This document shows positions 24,352-35,805 of a stretch of 64,000 nt of DNA, piece by piece. The translations under genes were made by a program, and so were the position numbers. The notes beneath the pieces were generated by a model. It did no database searches. It was not told the DNA's origin and worked only from the letters and a program-made list of their open reading frames with translations. Origin of the DNA: Isoetes taiwanensis (Eukaryota > Streptophyta > Lycopodiopsida > Isoetales > Isoetaceae). The stretch spans positions 1 to 64,000 of the forward strand of contig JAJEKV010000294.1 in NCBI GenBank assembly GCA_021234155.1, written 5' to 3'. Numbering within the stretch: position 1 is the first letter of the stretch; the number at the start of each line of letters is the position of its first letter.

Positions 24352-24575
24352 GATTTACACTATTTAATGTACAAAAACAAAAAACAGCTCCATTCGGGAT
24401 GTAAATGATTCCCAAATATCCACCCTGGGTTTTTACGCCAGGCCACATCAGGCACTCTCCAAACCATAGTCATATACCTTTCTAAATTTGAAAAACGTAT
24501 TCCACATATTTATAAAATTGATTAATATATCCGTAGAAAGTATGAAATATGAAGTGTAACATGTAACTTGTAATA
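24161..24575 (-). mobile_element. Retroposon-like repeat X, copy 1, 3' part (rest at 29266-29560)
   Basis: On the minus strand the 3' end has the tail, then (reading 5' to 3' towards it) a hairpin with CCTGG/CCAGG arms (24424-24442) in GTGGCCTGG...CCAGGGTGGATAT, as in the copies at 32104, 45889 and 48733. Helitron H2 interrupts the element at 24576. The remaining 5' part, including the structured block, lies at 29266-29560. No protein coding is visible. I do not recognise the family. Confidence 0.7.
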
Positions 24576-24823
24576 TCTTATATTATAATGTTTTAGTGCA
24601 AGTAATGGACCACGCCCTAAATTCGACGACCGAGATTTTATGATGCAATCTTAGGGCTAAAAAGTGGCGTAAAAAAGGCTAAAAAAGTGACGTCCAAAAA
24701 ATATTAAAAAAAAAGGGCACGTAAACCCTAAGAATTAGCCGATTTCAATTTTGGGTTCAATTTAGGCAGGCAAATTTAGGGTGCTTGATCGAGGATGAGG
24801 ATCGGAGATGAGGATCGGAGATA

Positions 24824-24935
24824 TCTGCCTGCTTTACCATCTTGCCGCTCTGTTATCCAGCATTTTCTCACCAAGAACGTCTGCCTGCTTTACCATCTTG
24901 CCGCTCTGTCATCCAACATTTTCTTACCAAGAACA
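24824..24935. repeat. Two tandem copies of a 56-bp unit inside H2
   Basis: TCTGCCTGCTTTACCATCTT begins at 24824 and again at 24880. The two copies differ at only a few positions, so this is a local duplication. Confidence 0.9.
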
Positions 24936-25244
24936 AATAAAATCTGAGCTTACGGTTATGGCAATATCACTTGCCCCTTTGGATTGGATGGCGAGAAAGC
25001 TCTAGGGTCCTTTTAAAACAAATCTCGAAGTTCTAGGGTTCGCCTCAAGAGAAAACGTCCTTACCTTTTTTTTAGTTTTAGGCGGCTTTAGAAATTGTTG
25101 TATTCACTAGCAAATCTAGCAGTTTAGGTTTTGTTTGGCTCTTACGGCAGTGAACGAGGGGTGAATGTACTTGAAATCTATGCAGAAAGATCATGGTATT
25201 ATGCCAAGCTCTTACCATTATATGTGTTTTGCTGATCTTCTTGG

Positions 25245-25532
25245 ATGAACAGGTCATCTACTTCGGGCAGAAAGCCTACCTTGGTTGATTATGATTGGCT
25301 GGATATCTTACTTTCTGCATGCAAGACCATGGCGGTGTTGAGCTATGTAGTCATTGCTTTGAACAAAGCTATCAAATTGGACCCTCATCATTTTGCAAAA
25401 GCATACTTCATGATGTCGGGGCATCTTTTCTCGATGCTCAAATGTGGCATAAATTTGAAGAAAGCGCGGACGCGAACCGCGATAAAAGAAACCGCAAAAG
25501 CATGGATTGAGGTTGGCAATTGTTGGAGATAA
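25245..25532 (+). other. Exon-like reading frame inside H2, unrecognised
   Basis: The frame is 95 residues (for example VDYDWLDILLSACKTMAVLS and LDPHHFAKAYFMMSGHLFSM). Upstream of its start is TTGGATGAACAG, which could be an AG splice acceptor. A second open frame overlaps it (25295-25510), so the true frame is unclear. Helitrons often carry such captured gene pieces. I cannot name the source gene. Confidence 0.3.
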
Positions 25533-26228
25533 AGCCCACAAATTGAGGAGATTCATTCCACATTAAGGAGGTTAAATAAACAAATAAAGGAGGGTGGTTA
25601 TCAAACAAAACTTGACCTGGTATTACACTATATTTCGGATGAGGAAAAAATCGGAAGCTTTAACTATTCGAGCAACAAAGAATTTGCACGTGTGCATGAA
25701 TTGTCATGAAGCCACCAAGGTCATCTCTAAGACGTAACGTTGGGAGATTATAATAAGGGATGCATTACGGATTTTTGGATTCATCATTTCAAGGATGGGT
25801 TATGTGGTTGGGGTGATTACTATTAAACTTGGAGTTCATATTGTTGTGAAACAAATACAAAGGAAAAGAAATAAAGCAAGGTACGTTTGTGTTATTGAGA
25901 GTATTAACCTGAATGTCACAGTTTATTAATGCTTTAGGGCTCTTGGGGTTTCTTCTCCTCGCTGCATTTGGACGCCCAAGAGGGGTTACTAAAGCGAGGG
26001 AAATATTCTGATTTTTTCTTTCCTTTTGTGCTTTCTTCCATACGGCTTAGGAATGAAGGTCGAAAGTATGGCTTTTTCGTTTCTTTGTGTATTGAAGAAA
26101 GGTTTTCCTTGATCACCCCCTCGAGCACGACCATAACGCACATGGGCCTATGGGCTTTTGTTTGCCAATGCCTATGGGCTTCAAGTGTTTTGGGGCTTCA
26201 TATATTTAGAGGTTTCTCGCACACATAC

Positions 26229-26980
26229 CTTTCAAACCGATGCGCTTCAAGATTTGAGGAGAGGTTGCCCTCTTTCGCGTGTGAACGTGCAAATTGTTTT
26301 CTATATGACTCTATTTCTTGAAATCATCAATGTTTTGCATTTGTAATGTAAATTCTTTCTATATAGCATGGAATCAACAAGCGATGCATCAATATGTTTT
26401 TAGCTTTCGGACTTAATAGGTCGTTCACAACAGATTCGAGGCATTGCCCGTCCGACATCTATATTCTCAACATATAAAAGTGTCGAGATCCGGATGTCTT
26501 TTCACTTACGTTATATGACCAACACGTATGTCCACCGCAATCGAATAGGGTAAGTCTTTGGGTTTGCTTTTTATTCGTCATCGACGAAGTCTTTGATTTT
26601 GTCCTTTTGGTCTTCGTCCCTCCCACGATAATGCAAGCAGAGCTAGGACTCGGATGCCTTCGAAAGCTATTTCAAATACAACCGAAAGTACCGCTTAGAA
26701 GAACGAAGATAGATCATGCGAACTCTTTGATTCCAGTGAGTGAAACAAAGACATCGGGAGAAATAGCCGCAAAAGATCCATGACATGAACACATTGCACA
26801 CATTGCACACATTGCTTTCAAACGGATCTCGCTTCAAGATTTCAGAGGTCGTCGTTCGTGCGTGAATGTGCAAATTGTTTTCTATATGATCGCATTTTTT
26901 GAAATCATCAATGTTGAAAGGCAGTCAGAATCGTAAATTCTTTCTATATAGTGTGGAATCAACAAGCGACGCGTCAAGAT
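26229..26980. repeat. Direct repeat pair inside H2 (26229-26395 and 26815-26980)
   Basis: Both copies share CTTTCAAAC-GAT, CGCTTCAAGATTT, GTGCAAATTGTTTTCTATATGA and TAAATTCTTTCTATATAG. The offset is about 586 bp and divergence is visible, so the duplication is older than the 56-bp one. Confidence 0.8.
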
Positions 26981-28487
26981 ATTAGGAGGAATAGCCGCAT
27001 ACCATAGCCGCACAACAAGTTTTAAAGATCCATGACGGGGAACTTTCACGGACCTACCTTTGCCGTTGCCTTTCTTTGTTGGCTATGACGCCCATGGCAA
27101 GCGCATACATTTTAATGCGCCATTTACGGATATAGCTTCGACACCAAACTACTTAAAAGCATCTTAATGCAGGATTTTAAAAGATAGATTTTTGTCCTCT
27201 TTATCTATGGATTCTATTCATAGATGAAGTCATGTATAATGTAAGAAAACATTTTTGGATGATACATGCTGGGTTATATTTCTTGGAAGATTTGATAAAT
27301 TTGAAAAGTAAGATGGGCATATTTGTTTAATGTCCCTGTGGGAAAATGAGACTGGAACATGTATTGCGGTGTTGTATTGAGCAATTTTCAGGGTTGTAGA
27401 AACTATCCTATCTCCTGAATTTTAGAGTTTGACTGGCATGCAAGAATAGGATGGCCCTCTATACAGCAGGGGAAAACCATAATTTACAGGAAGAGATATC
27501 CGAAGCATATCGGATCAAGGTGCATTTTGCACTTAGCATTTGATGGACTCAAATATGGAACTACAAAATGCACAATTTGCAAGCAACATCTTCATCAAGA
27601 TGCAAAGTATTGTTAGTCATGTGCGTATAAAAAGTGTGTGATTTTTTAATGTCTATATAATAATATGCACGAAGTCACGCATAAATTGTCAAATGTATGC
27701 ACATGGCCTTCATCACATTGAGAACATCATCTTTGTAGATTTCTTGCCTTTATCCGCACCTAATCCACCTCTAGCATTCCAATAGATAGAAGGCATCTTA
27801 GGTAAGAATTTTGGCCCTCTTTTGTTGAAATGTGGCTTACCACGATCCGAAGATGCACATATACTTCCCATATTTTCATTGTTTCTCCTTGCATGGGTTC
27901 TTGTGCAAATTCAATCATGCGCCATGGTTCCAAATTGTCCGAGATAAAGTTCAAAGAATCTGTTCCAAAGACTGAAATTCGATATGAAAAGCCATGGCGT
28001 AATTATAAGCTATTTGTTTTATGCTTTTGTTATATTTTTTCTTTGGCGATCTAAGAACTCATTTCTCTTTGCTGACTCAGTATCTCATTTCTTGCATAAA
28101 ACAATCTTCAACAATTGGCCGATTAGATATCATTTTGGGGCGATTTCCACATTTTCAGCATATGTGTTTGCAAATGGCTATGCCTTCCAAGTGTTTCGCA
28201 TTAAATTCTTGCATGTGTGAGGTGTTGGACAGAGTGAATGTGGCAATGAAAATGATTGCCTGTTTCAATGTTTACGAAGAAATTCCAATACATAAATAGT
28301 ATTTCACTGTCTTAGAAGGCATCGCCATTTTGTAGTTTTGGAAGTTCATCCTAACGTTATATGTGAACATTATAAAGAGGACATCATAAAGAGTTTTTTC
28401 AAGAAGACACCATACAAATAAGTACATATGCTAGGCATTTTTCTCTTTAAGTGAGGCCATGCGTTGAATTGATTTAAGTGAAAGCTA

Positions 28488-28585
28488 TTTCAAAGCCCAT
28501 GCATTATTTGATGGCTATAGTTGCAACTTAGATATATTTCAAAGCCCATGCATTATTTGATGGCTATAGTTGCAACTTAGATACT
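28488..28585. repeat. Two tandem copies of a 49-bp unit inside H2
   Basis: TTTCAAAGCCCATGCATTAT starts at 28488 and 28537, and the copies are essentially identical. This points to recent slippage or duplication. Confidence 0.92.
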
Positions 28586-29265
28586 GATGCAAATAGAGCT
28601 ATAGCAAATGGCAATGCTTCATGCATCACTTTTGCTATACTTTGACATTGTATGGTTATTCTATATAGATCCCTTGAACTTGACCACCTATTTTTCAGAT
28701 GGACAAGGGTTAACTACCCGAAGAATATATGTAATTCCTCATACCAACTGGGCACATTTGTACATATCTTATGCTTGACGAAAAGCAATGTATGAAGATC
28801 TATATGAAAATTGGTATAGAATTATTTATGAATCTCAGTTAGGTCATTCCAACCATAACACTCTTGAATTAGTTTTGGATTAAGACCCCTGTATGTTATT
28901 TATGTCTCTCAGTTAGTCTACATGCCTACATGATTGGTTTTCCAATATTAGATAGGGTTTGAAGCTGCATTTGTCATTGCCACTTCAGGCTTCAACTTCA
29001 GGGTTCTGCAACTTTCAGTTCCCTTCTACTGCCTTTTGAACATTGCAAGCTGCTCAAACAGGCAATAATGTTTTCCATGCTTGAAATGGCATACGTCGTT
29101 GGCTTTAACAAAAGGGCGTAGAAGTATGGGATCTACATCTTTAAGGGGCTTCCAAACAAGACAAACTGTACCCCGTACTTTAACGTCACTTGCTCATAGA
29201 CAACACATTAGTATCCCAATCTTCATATCACATAGAAAGCCCACCAACGGTGGGCAATTTTCTAG

Positions 29266-29560
29266 TCTAAATTCTATAATATACAGTAGGAAGTGTAAAA
29301 CATAAAATATAAAGTCTAGAGTTTTCAATTACATTCCTGTATTTTATGGTTCCATCTGAAAGCATTCCATCCTCTTCTGCGTAAACGACATCCTGGAAAC
29401 AAAATAGAGACAATTGGAGGAGAGAACCCGTACCTGCAGCCAATCAATACACAATTAGCGTAAAAACGGTAAATGTGCAAGGGCCAAAAGGTACATTGGG
29501 TCTCTCAGTTTATCACTGATCACCAATTGTATCCTTTTGCCCTGGGGTGACGTTAGCAAG
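29266..29560 (-). mobile_element. X copy 1, 5' part, after the H2 insertion
   Basis: This segment aligns with 49060-49215 of X copy 4. The shared block includes GACAATTGGAGGAGAGAACC, CAATCAATACACAATTAGCG and GGTACATTGGGTCTCTC. Similarity fades after about 29585. It completes the element whose tail is at 24161. Confidence 0.75.
29405..29535 (-). other. X structured block, copy 1 (long imperfect hairpin)
   Basis: On the plus strand the outer arms are ACAATTGG and CCAATTGT. The inner arms are GAGAGAACCCGTAC and GTAC-att-GGGTCTCTC (one bulge). The loop holds CAATTAGCG and CGGTAA. Copy 4 (49072-49200) has the same arms. Copies 2 and 3 have different arm sequences that still pair. Confidence 0.65.
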
Positions 29561-31797
29561 AAAGAAAGACAGAATAATGATTTAGAATCTTTTGTATTCA
29601 TAAGCCGTATCATAAGTTTTATTAGTATCCTCACGTATTTTTGAGATCAGAGTTTACAAGCATTTCAGATTTCCATAGTAAGTCTTTAATAACCTCAAAA
29701 TTTAGCATCTATCATGTCTCTAATATAAACATATAAATATTCCAGCATTTATAAACTCACATGCTTCTCATTTATCATTTAAGAACATCAAACTTGTAAC
29801 CTTATAATGGTTCACAACGCTTGTTGAATATTTCGTCACAAATTAAATGCATATAGATCATGAATTTTAGCAGACATCTCTTTATTTTGAACCTCAAGTA
29901 TTTATTAATCCATCTTCATAATAACATTAGAAAAGACCTTTATTCATCACATAATCCACAGTTAACAATGTTATCAATCTATACAATATTATATTATTGT
30001 TTCAAAGCCCATGGCAGCATAAGGCATGTTATAAAAACATGTAATCATAAAAACAATGCAAGCATTTCTCCATCGTTCATAACTCAACCATTCATATCCA
30101 ATTTGGATTTCAACCACTAGATCAAACCTTAGAATATGCTATCAAATAATATTTTATCTGACCTTATTTGTGCACGCCATAAATCAGTTGTTTGCATTTG
30201 CTCCATACAAGCCGTGGCATCAGTAAATGTGAAGCATCTTATCATGATCTTCACTATCATGCCTGTTATTTTTGTATAGAGATAAAACATTAAGGAAACT
30301 TTGTCAAACAAACGAGAAATCCCTCGTTTTGTGCATCAATACGCACCTTTGTGCCATCAATTTGTCTCACTGGTTTTGTATGCATCGTGGACCATCACCG
30401 GCATGTGATGATGCTAAAGCCATTTTATATGAACAAGCATGTCCTTTTCTACTTTGATGTATTATGTTCGGACCATCAAATCATACGCCATATTAGATAT
30501 AGTTACCACCAAAGATCGACCTTGAATAGACCATCGCCCAGAACTATCGTCATAAAGGAGCATATGGGCTTAATATAGCATCGCTAGAATGAGAAAATTC
30601 ATCGGCACATAAGCTTCAAATGTTACCCCGCCGTAATCATACATTATCTAGAACCTATCCATATGCAATTTAAAATAATGGATCAAACCTCGAGAAAGCA
30701 AGTATTCCGTGTTATACTGGTTAAAGATCTTAATATTATTCGAACTTGTCCTTCCATATCTTGTTAGCTCAAGAGCAAATACTCCTGTTTTAATCGAGTT
30801 GAAGTCCATGTATCCACGTCGCTTTAAATGCGCCATAGGGCTTAAGTCCAGAGAAACCGTACTCTCTATAGCAGACTTTTTCCATATGTGTGCTAAAATC
30901 ACTATTGGCATCATATAATCGGCAAGCAATGCGAATGTGCAAAAACCATCGCCTTTTTATACTTGGATCTATCTCGTACAAGAACGCCCTTCAAGAAGGC
31001 ATTGGTCGGAAGAACTTGATCCCTAGACTGTAAGCTTGAGCACGGCATGCCATGTTGGCTTGAGCGCCAACAAATAGAATCCACGATCATTTTAGGGCTA
31101 AAATAATAATATTGAGTATACACAATAACAAAAGTTGAATTCTTAGTCGTCAAAGCAATGCAAATAAAATAAGTTATAAGATAAGCTTCTTCTACAAAAG
31201 TGGCCATGCACACAAACAAAAGTACTTTTGTGCTCCACGTAATGAAAAGCTAAGCCAAAAGGAGCATGTACACTCTATATAGCACAAATAACAAGTGGCT
31301 CATATGCATTACTAGCACAAAGGCAACTAAACTTTAGAGAGGCGTCTTATTCAAGTGTTATAATCTTTTCAAAGTCTAAAAGGTCAACATAATGTAAATT
31401 TATTTGTAGCATTCAATATTCAATATGTAACAAATATCATATAAATTAGTTTGCACACCTATAGGTAGCCATCCATCTTGCATTTTTTCACTATTGCATG
31501 GCATGTGCTATGCCAAATATCACATTCAAGTAGAGGGCCTTCTGTGTTAGCAAGGAATTCCATATCTTTTTCCACCACAAACATTATTTACCACATTAGA
31601 TTATTTAGAGACATATAAGTCCCTTAGAAAATCTAGCTTTCTACAAATCCCTTAGAGAATCATACAGGTCTTTTGCATTTTGAAATGGTGCTTCCACCAG
31701 TCTAGAAACCATGGCTTGCCATAATATCAAATAAATATATATCAACATCTGGATTCCTTTTTGTCTTTTCCATGATTTGAAGAATCAAGAAGAAATA
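29561..31797. other. AT-rich stretch, no gene assigned
   Basis: Several minus-strand frames of 60-102 residues exist (for example 30911-31219). None shows a motif I recognise, and overlapping plus-strand frames are equally long. It may include decayed sequence upstream of X copies. Confidence 0.4.
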
Positions 31798-32014
31798 TTC
31801 TTCTTCTTCTTCTTCTTCTTCTTCTTCTTCTTCTTCTTCTTCTTCTTCTTCTTCTTCTTCTTCTTCTTCTTCTTCTTCTTCTTCTTCTTCTTCTTCTTCT
31901 TCTTCTTCTTCTTCTTCTTCTTCTTCTTCTTCTTCTTCTTCTTCTTCTTCTTCTTCTTCTTCTTCTTCTTCTTCTTCTTCTTCTTCTTCTTCTTCTTCTT
32001 CTTCTTCTTCTTCT
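31798..32014 (-). repeat. (TTC)n tract, about 217 bp, tail of X copy 2
   Basis: Pure TTC repeat on the plus strand, (GAA)n on the element strand. The long Glu and Phe frames crossing it are artefacts of the repeat. Confidence 0.95.
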
Positions 32015-32702
32015 ATTATGTTCTCACAAAGACTACGTTCAAATAATGTACAAAACAATTAAATGACTTCGTTCAGAGTGAGCACACATTTCCCAATATC
32101 TATCCTGGCGTTTTAAGCCAGGCCACATCAGGTACTCCTACTCCCATGTACAAGTCTTAAACCACAATCAATTTCCAAGTGACATATATATTTTATGTAA
32201 AGAAGTTCAATGTCAAGTTCCAATAGATTCATACGTTCAAAATATCAGCTTACTTCCACTTCTCAATTTCAGTTGTCACTATAATCACTTGTATTAATTC
32301 AATATTAATTCAATCTTATTTCTTTCTCTATCAAGTTTTTTTCTTTGTACAACCTCCTGTTCATGCATAAACCATCATATACCCCTTTTTTCCAACTTTA
32401 ATACTTCTACCATTTGTACATATCATTGCATCTAACTTCTACTATAATAAAAAGTAGTTTATTTCCATGTTAAAGGAACCTTCTCATATCTGTTTTACTG
32501 TTATAATTCAGATTTCAATGTTTATGTCCATATATACATCCACAATCATACTTAATCCACAAAATTGTGACATTTGGAAGGATCTCACCACAATTTGAGC
32601 AAAATCAGCATTACAAATCTTCAAATGAAGTAGAAATTCAGCATTCTCCTTCATCATATGTAGCATATTTGTGCTACATCGAAACCTTGACAAAAAGAGT
32701 AG

Positions 32703-32800
32703 GAGAAGATGTCTTGGTTACCTGCACCCAAACAGACCAATATTAGCATGATAATGGTAATAAGGAAAGGGGCGTCAGGTAAGCTATAAGACATCTTGGC
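32703..32800 (-). other. X structured block, copy 2 (two stacked stems)
   Basis: AAGATGTCTT (32706-32715) pairs perfectly with AAGACATCTT (32788-32797). Inside it, TTACCTG (32718-32724) pairs with CAGGTAA (32776-32782). The loop has ATTAGCATGATAATGGTAA. In copy 3 the outer arms read ATGTAGTCTT and AAAACTACAT, both changed but still pairing with one mismatch. Confidence 0.75.
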
Positions 32801-32830
32801 TTATCGCCCTTCACCTAATTTTGGCAAAGT

Positions 32831-33950
32831 TTCTAGCTGATTGTAAGCCACATATGATCATGGCACAATAGGCCCATTAATCATTTTAAGTATTACAAGT
32901 CCAAGGTTGCTTACCACAACCACATCTGGATCATAAATTGACCTGTAATAATCTGAAATAGTCTAAAAGCCTTACCTTATATGCACAGCCATCTACCATG
33001 CAACACATAAGCATTGAAGGGCCCATGTACCAGTCATATTACACCCTGTTTCAACCTTCTATTTACTGAATACTGCAGGGATTTAAGCCTTAGCCATGGC
33101 AAGGAGTATGGATATTAAGCCAGTTGGTACAAACCAAATACGTACCAGCCTAATCAGCAAACTAACAGCCTAAATATATATCTATTCCTTATCTGGTTCT
33201 GCTTAAGCAAAATTTGACCTAGTAATACTCATCTTAAAACTAAGGCATTTGATTAAAATAAAATCTTGTATTCAGCATTCTTTCAAACCTGGTTTAGAAG
33301 CTCTTTTCTTTTAGCAATCAGTCCTTTGCTCATTTCCTTCTGTCGTATCTCACTTGCCGTAATAACTTCGTCCATGTTCCTGTTCTTTTGCTACTTAGCC
33401 AGCTCTCTTTGATATAACAGGCCCATAAGCCGAGCCCACAGATTAATGCAAAAACGGGCTTGCTTCAGGGATTTCCAAGAACTTTTACTCCGCTTCCATT
33501 CTTTGCCATCTCTAACCATAACATTATCACAGAACAAACAATCATATCTAGGAAGCGGCATCATCACCAACAAAAAGTACCGGAAGTAATGCTTTCAGCT
33601 CCCTGGATCCGGATAAGCTAAACGCCTATCTTGGCGCTTTTCTTTGCTGCCGAAACCCTTGTACAATTGCATGCATGGAAAAACAATGTCAAATGACATT
33701 TTTGCCATCTATAAGACACATTTCGCATGCTTTACCCTTGAGGATTTTCTTAACATATATAATTCTTAGGGGGAAGATGCATTTGGCATATTCCGTTGAT
33801 TCCCGTCACGTATTTCCGGGGGGAAAAATAGAGAAACAAAAAAAAGGCCGTAAAAAATGAAATCGAAAAACAAAATTGCTGGGATGTGTCGTTGAAATGC
33901 TAAACATGTCGTGCATCATCTGTGTTTGTTTACGACAGTTGTAGTGTACG
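32831..33950. other. AT-rich stretch, no gene seen
   Basis: There are no frames with recognisable motifs. A few words (GGTACAAACC, AAGCCAGTTGG) look like very decayed matches to the region right of X copies 3 and 4, so the X family could extend further than I have drawn it. Confidence 0.4.
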
Positions 33951-34202
33951 GTAAGGATAAGGATAAGGATGGCATTTAAGATTGGCCAAGATAGGATCAA
34001 GCGGCATCGCGCTTCTTCCCTTCCTCGGTGGTTCAGCGTTTAGCGATGGGGGATTAGAAGGCCGGCTATGGCTATGGCGTAAAGAGGAACCCGAGGATCG
34101 TAAATACAGAGGCGCCCCGGCCCGAGTCGGGCAAGTGGGTTTGAAATCTGGGAGCCCAAGAAGAAAAAGACGATTTGGCTCGGTTCTTTTCTACTCCGTG
34201 AT

Positions 34203-35805
34203 ATGGCTGCCCGCGCCATGATGTCCGCCTCCTCTCGCCCCAAAGGCCTCAATGCTAAGCTTTTTTCCTGACCATCTTCCCATTCTTTACCCCACTTCTA
34301 CTCCGGCCATTCAAGAGGCTGCCCTCGCTGCTGCCTTGGCCCCTAAATCTGCCCTCTCTCTCCCGGTTTCAGTTCTCCCTTGGACCGAAGTGGCCATTCT
34401 TGAGCCAATTGGTAAACTTTCATATACTTTTATCGATTCTTTTTCCCTCTCTGATTTTGCCTTGGTATCCACAGACTATCATGGCGTGCTTTTCTTGGTA
34501 TGTATTATTGCTTCCTCTTGCATGCTCAACATGATTTTTTGTGGCTTATTTGTGCTAAGAAGGCGGCCAAAAGTATTTTATTTTCCAACTTGCCATCCAT
34601 TTGATACAGGCTAATCTGGCTTAAAAGCATTACCATCAGTAAACCTAAGGTTTTCTTTTCTTGCTTCTAGTTTTGTTGATTGATTTTCTTCCATCTATCA
34701 ACAAAACTATCTAATATCTATCTTTTGGATATAAGGTTGCATGTTTTTTTAATTTCCTGCAAAGTCCATTATGGGTAATTTTCACAGTGATTGTAGATGT
34801 CTTTTCAAGGCCACAGAAATGCACAACGGTATAGCATTTGGTGCCTGTCTGTAGAAGTTACTCATTACTGATTTCAGATAAATTGCAGGAACTTAGATTG
34901 GATGTATGAAGGACTTATTGCAGCACAATGAGCAAAACTTGCTACAGACTCATGTTATGACTTATGGACCCCTGAATCAATTATTGCTTATATTGCTCAT
35001 GTTTCTACCATATCTATGTTGGCCTGTTGACCTGTTTCCTAACTCTATTACCATGCAAAAGCAACATCAACAGAAAAAGCAAAAGCAAAAGGGACTGAGC
35101 AGTTGGAATAGGACAGAAAGATCCTGAGTATAAGATGAACAAAATATTATTATTCACAACATACTTATTTCAATTAATATGTTCGTCTGTAGACAATCAT
35201 CATTATTTTATATCTTTATCATTCCCTGGTTGTTGCAAAATGAGTTCTGACCATGGTGATTTGGAATGGTGCAGGACTTATAGGGGTTAAATGGCCAGAT
35301 AGATTTGTCTAGCACGATCCTCCTTTATAAGGTACTTGGCGTTGCTACGCCAAAGTTTATGTTTCCATCATCTTTATTTATCTGCAAATATATCAATAAA
35401 TTGCCTAATATTTGTCTCTTTTTCCATAAGATACTTGTGTTGCTATTATGGTTAATACTTAGATTTCAGATGTCAGATGATGGAAACAATCGTGTGCAGT
35501 AGGATTTCCTTAGCTGTACGATGTGTGTGACACGAACTGTAAGTGAATCCACAGAGAGAAAATTGTATGGCAATTCTTTTCAGTGTGGCGTCTTTCAACA
35601 CCTGAATTTCGCCCTGTGCTTATGAAAGCTCAATTTTCCAATTGTTGTTTGCATTCTATTATCATATATAATATAGTGGTGATGCAGGACAATCAGGATA
35701 TGAGGGTGATGCTGCGATTTTGGCCATTGGCAGTGATAAAATGTACACTATGTATCTTCAAGTATGCGACCTGATCAAGTATTTAAACTGCCAAGTAGGA
35801 TCTAT
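34203..35805 (+). other. Exon-like scraps of an unidentified gene
   Basis: Short coding-like pieces are bordered by AG or GT. Around 34260-34415 the frame reads LPILYPTSTPAIQEAALAAA and later PWTEVAILEPIG, followed by GTAAAC. Near 34935-35010 there is CYDLWTPESIIAYIAHVS. At 35276-35312, after TGCAG, there is GLIGVKWPDRF. After GATGCAG at 35689 comes GYEGDAAILAIGSDKMYTMY (to about 35797). The pieces are in different frames and do not clearly belong together. They may be a decayed host gene or a captured fragment, and I cannot name it. Confidence 0.3.

Larger units (their letters stand above)
24576..29265 (+). mobile_element. Helitron H2 (4,690 bp, non-autonomous)
   Basis: It starts after A with TCTTATATTATAATGTT, the same 5' end as H1, followed by a related stretch (GTGCAAGTAATGGACC here, GTAAGTGTTGGACC in H1). 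It ends with hairpin GCCCACC-AAC-GGTGGGC, six bases and CTAG at 29262-29265, followed by T. No Rep/helicase coding is seen. The interior carries a 56-bp tandem repeat (24824-24935), one exon-like frame (25245-25532), a 590-bp direct repeat (26229/26815) and a 49-bp tandem repeat (28488-28585). The element sits inside X copy 1, whose two halves match the uninterrupted copy at 48532-49215. Confidence 0.82.
31798..32830 (-). mobile_element. Retroposon-like repeat X, copy 2
   Basis: On the minus strand it runs from the structured block (32703-32800) to the CCTGG/CCAGG hairpin (32104-32122) and about 100 bases later to a (GAA)n tail of about 217 bp (31798-32014). The block is close to that of copy 3 (46300-46400). 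The spacing between block and tail is longer than in the other copies (about 690 bp). There is no coding. Confidence 0.72.

Noticed and set aside
24016-24448. Poly-Ser (plus) and poly-Arg (minus) reading frames
   Set aside because: They exist only because the (TCC)n tract is open in those frames; flanks carry no protein motif.
29405-29535. Hammerhead ribozyme in the X structured block
   Set aside because: The expected CTGATGA and GAAA core words are not both present in a suitable arrangement on either strand.
29405-29535. X block as spliced intron border (CTAAT ... TGCAG|GTA on the minus strand)
   Set aside because: Branch-point-like and AG words are present, but no exon with coding content follows; kept only as an alternative.
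31702-32058. Poly-Glu and poly-Phe reading frames
   Set aside because: Products of the (TTC)n tail of X copy 2. The same applies to the poly-Phe, poly-Ser and poly-Lys frames at 48330-48785.
32439-32460. TCTACTATAATAAAA as a Helitron 5' end
   Set aside because: It is preceded by T and no matching 3' hairpin with CTRR follows; it lies within X copy 2 text.
34935-35010. hAT transposase DLWT motif
   Set aside because: A single short similarity (CYDLWTPES) without neighbouring hAT motifs.
35320-35370. TTGGCG-TTGCTA-CGCCAA hairpin as a fourth Helitron end
   Set aside because: The hairpin resembles the family, but no CTRR end at the right distance was found.
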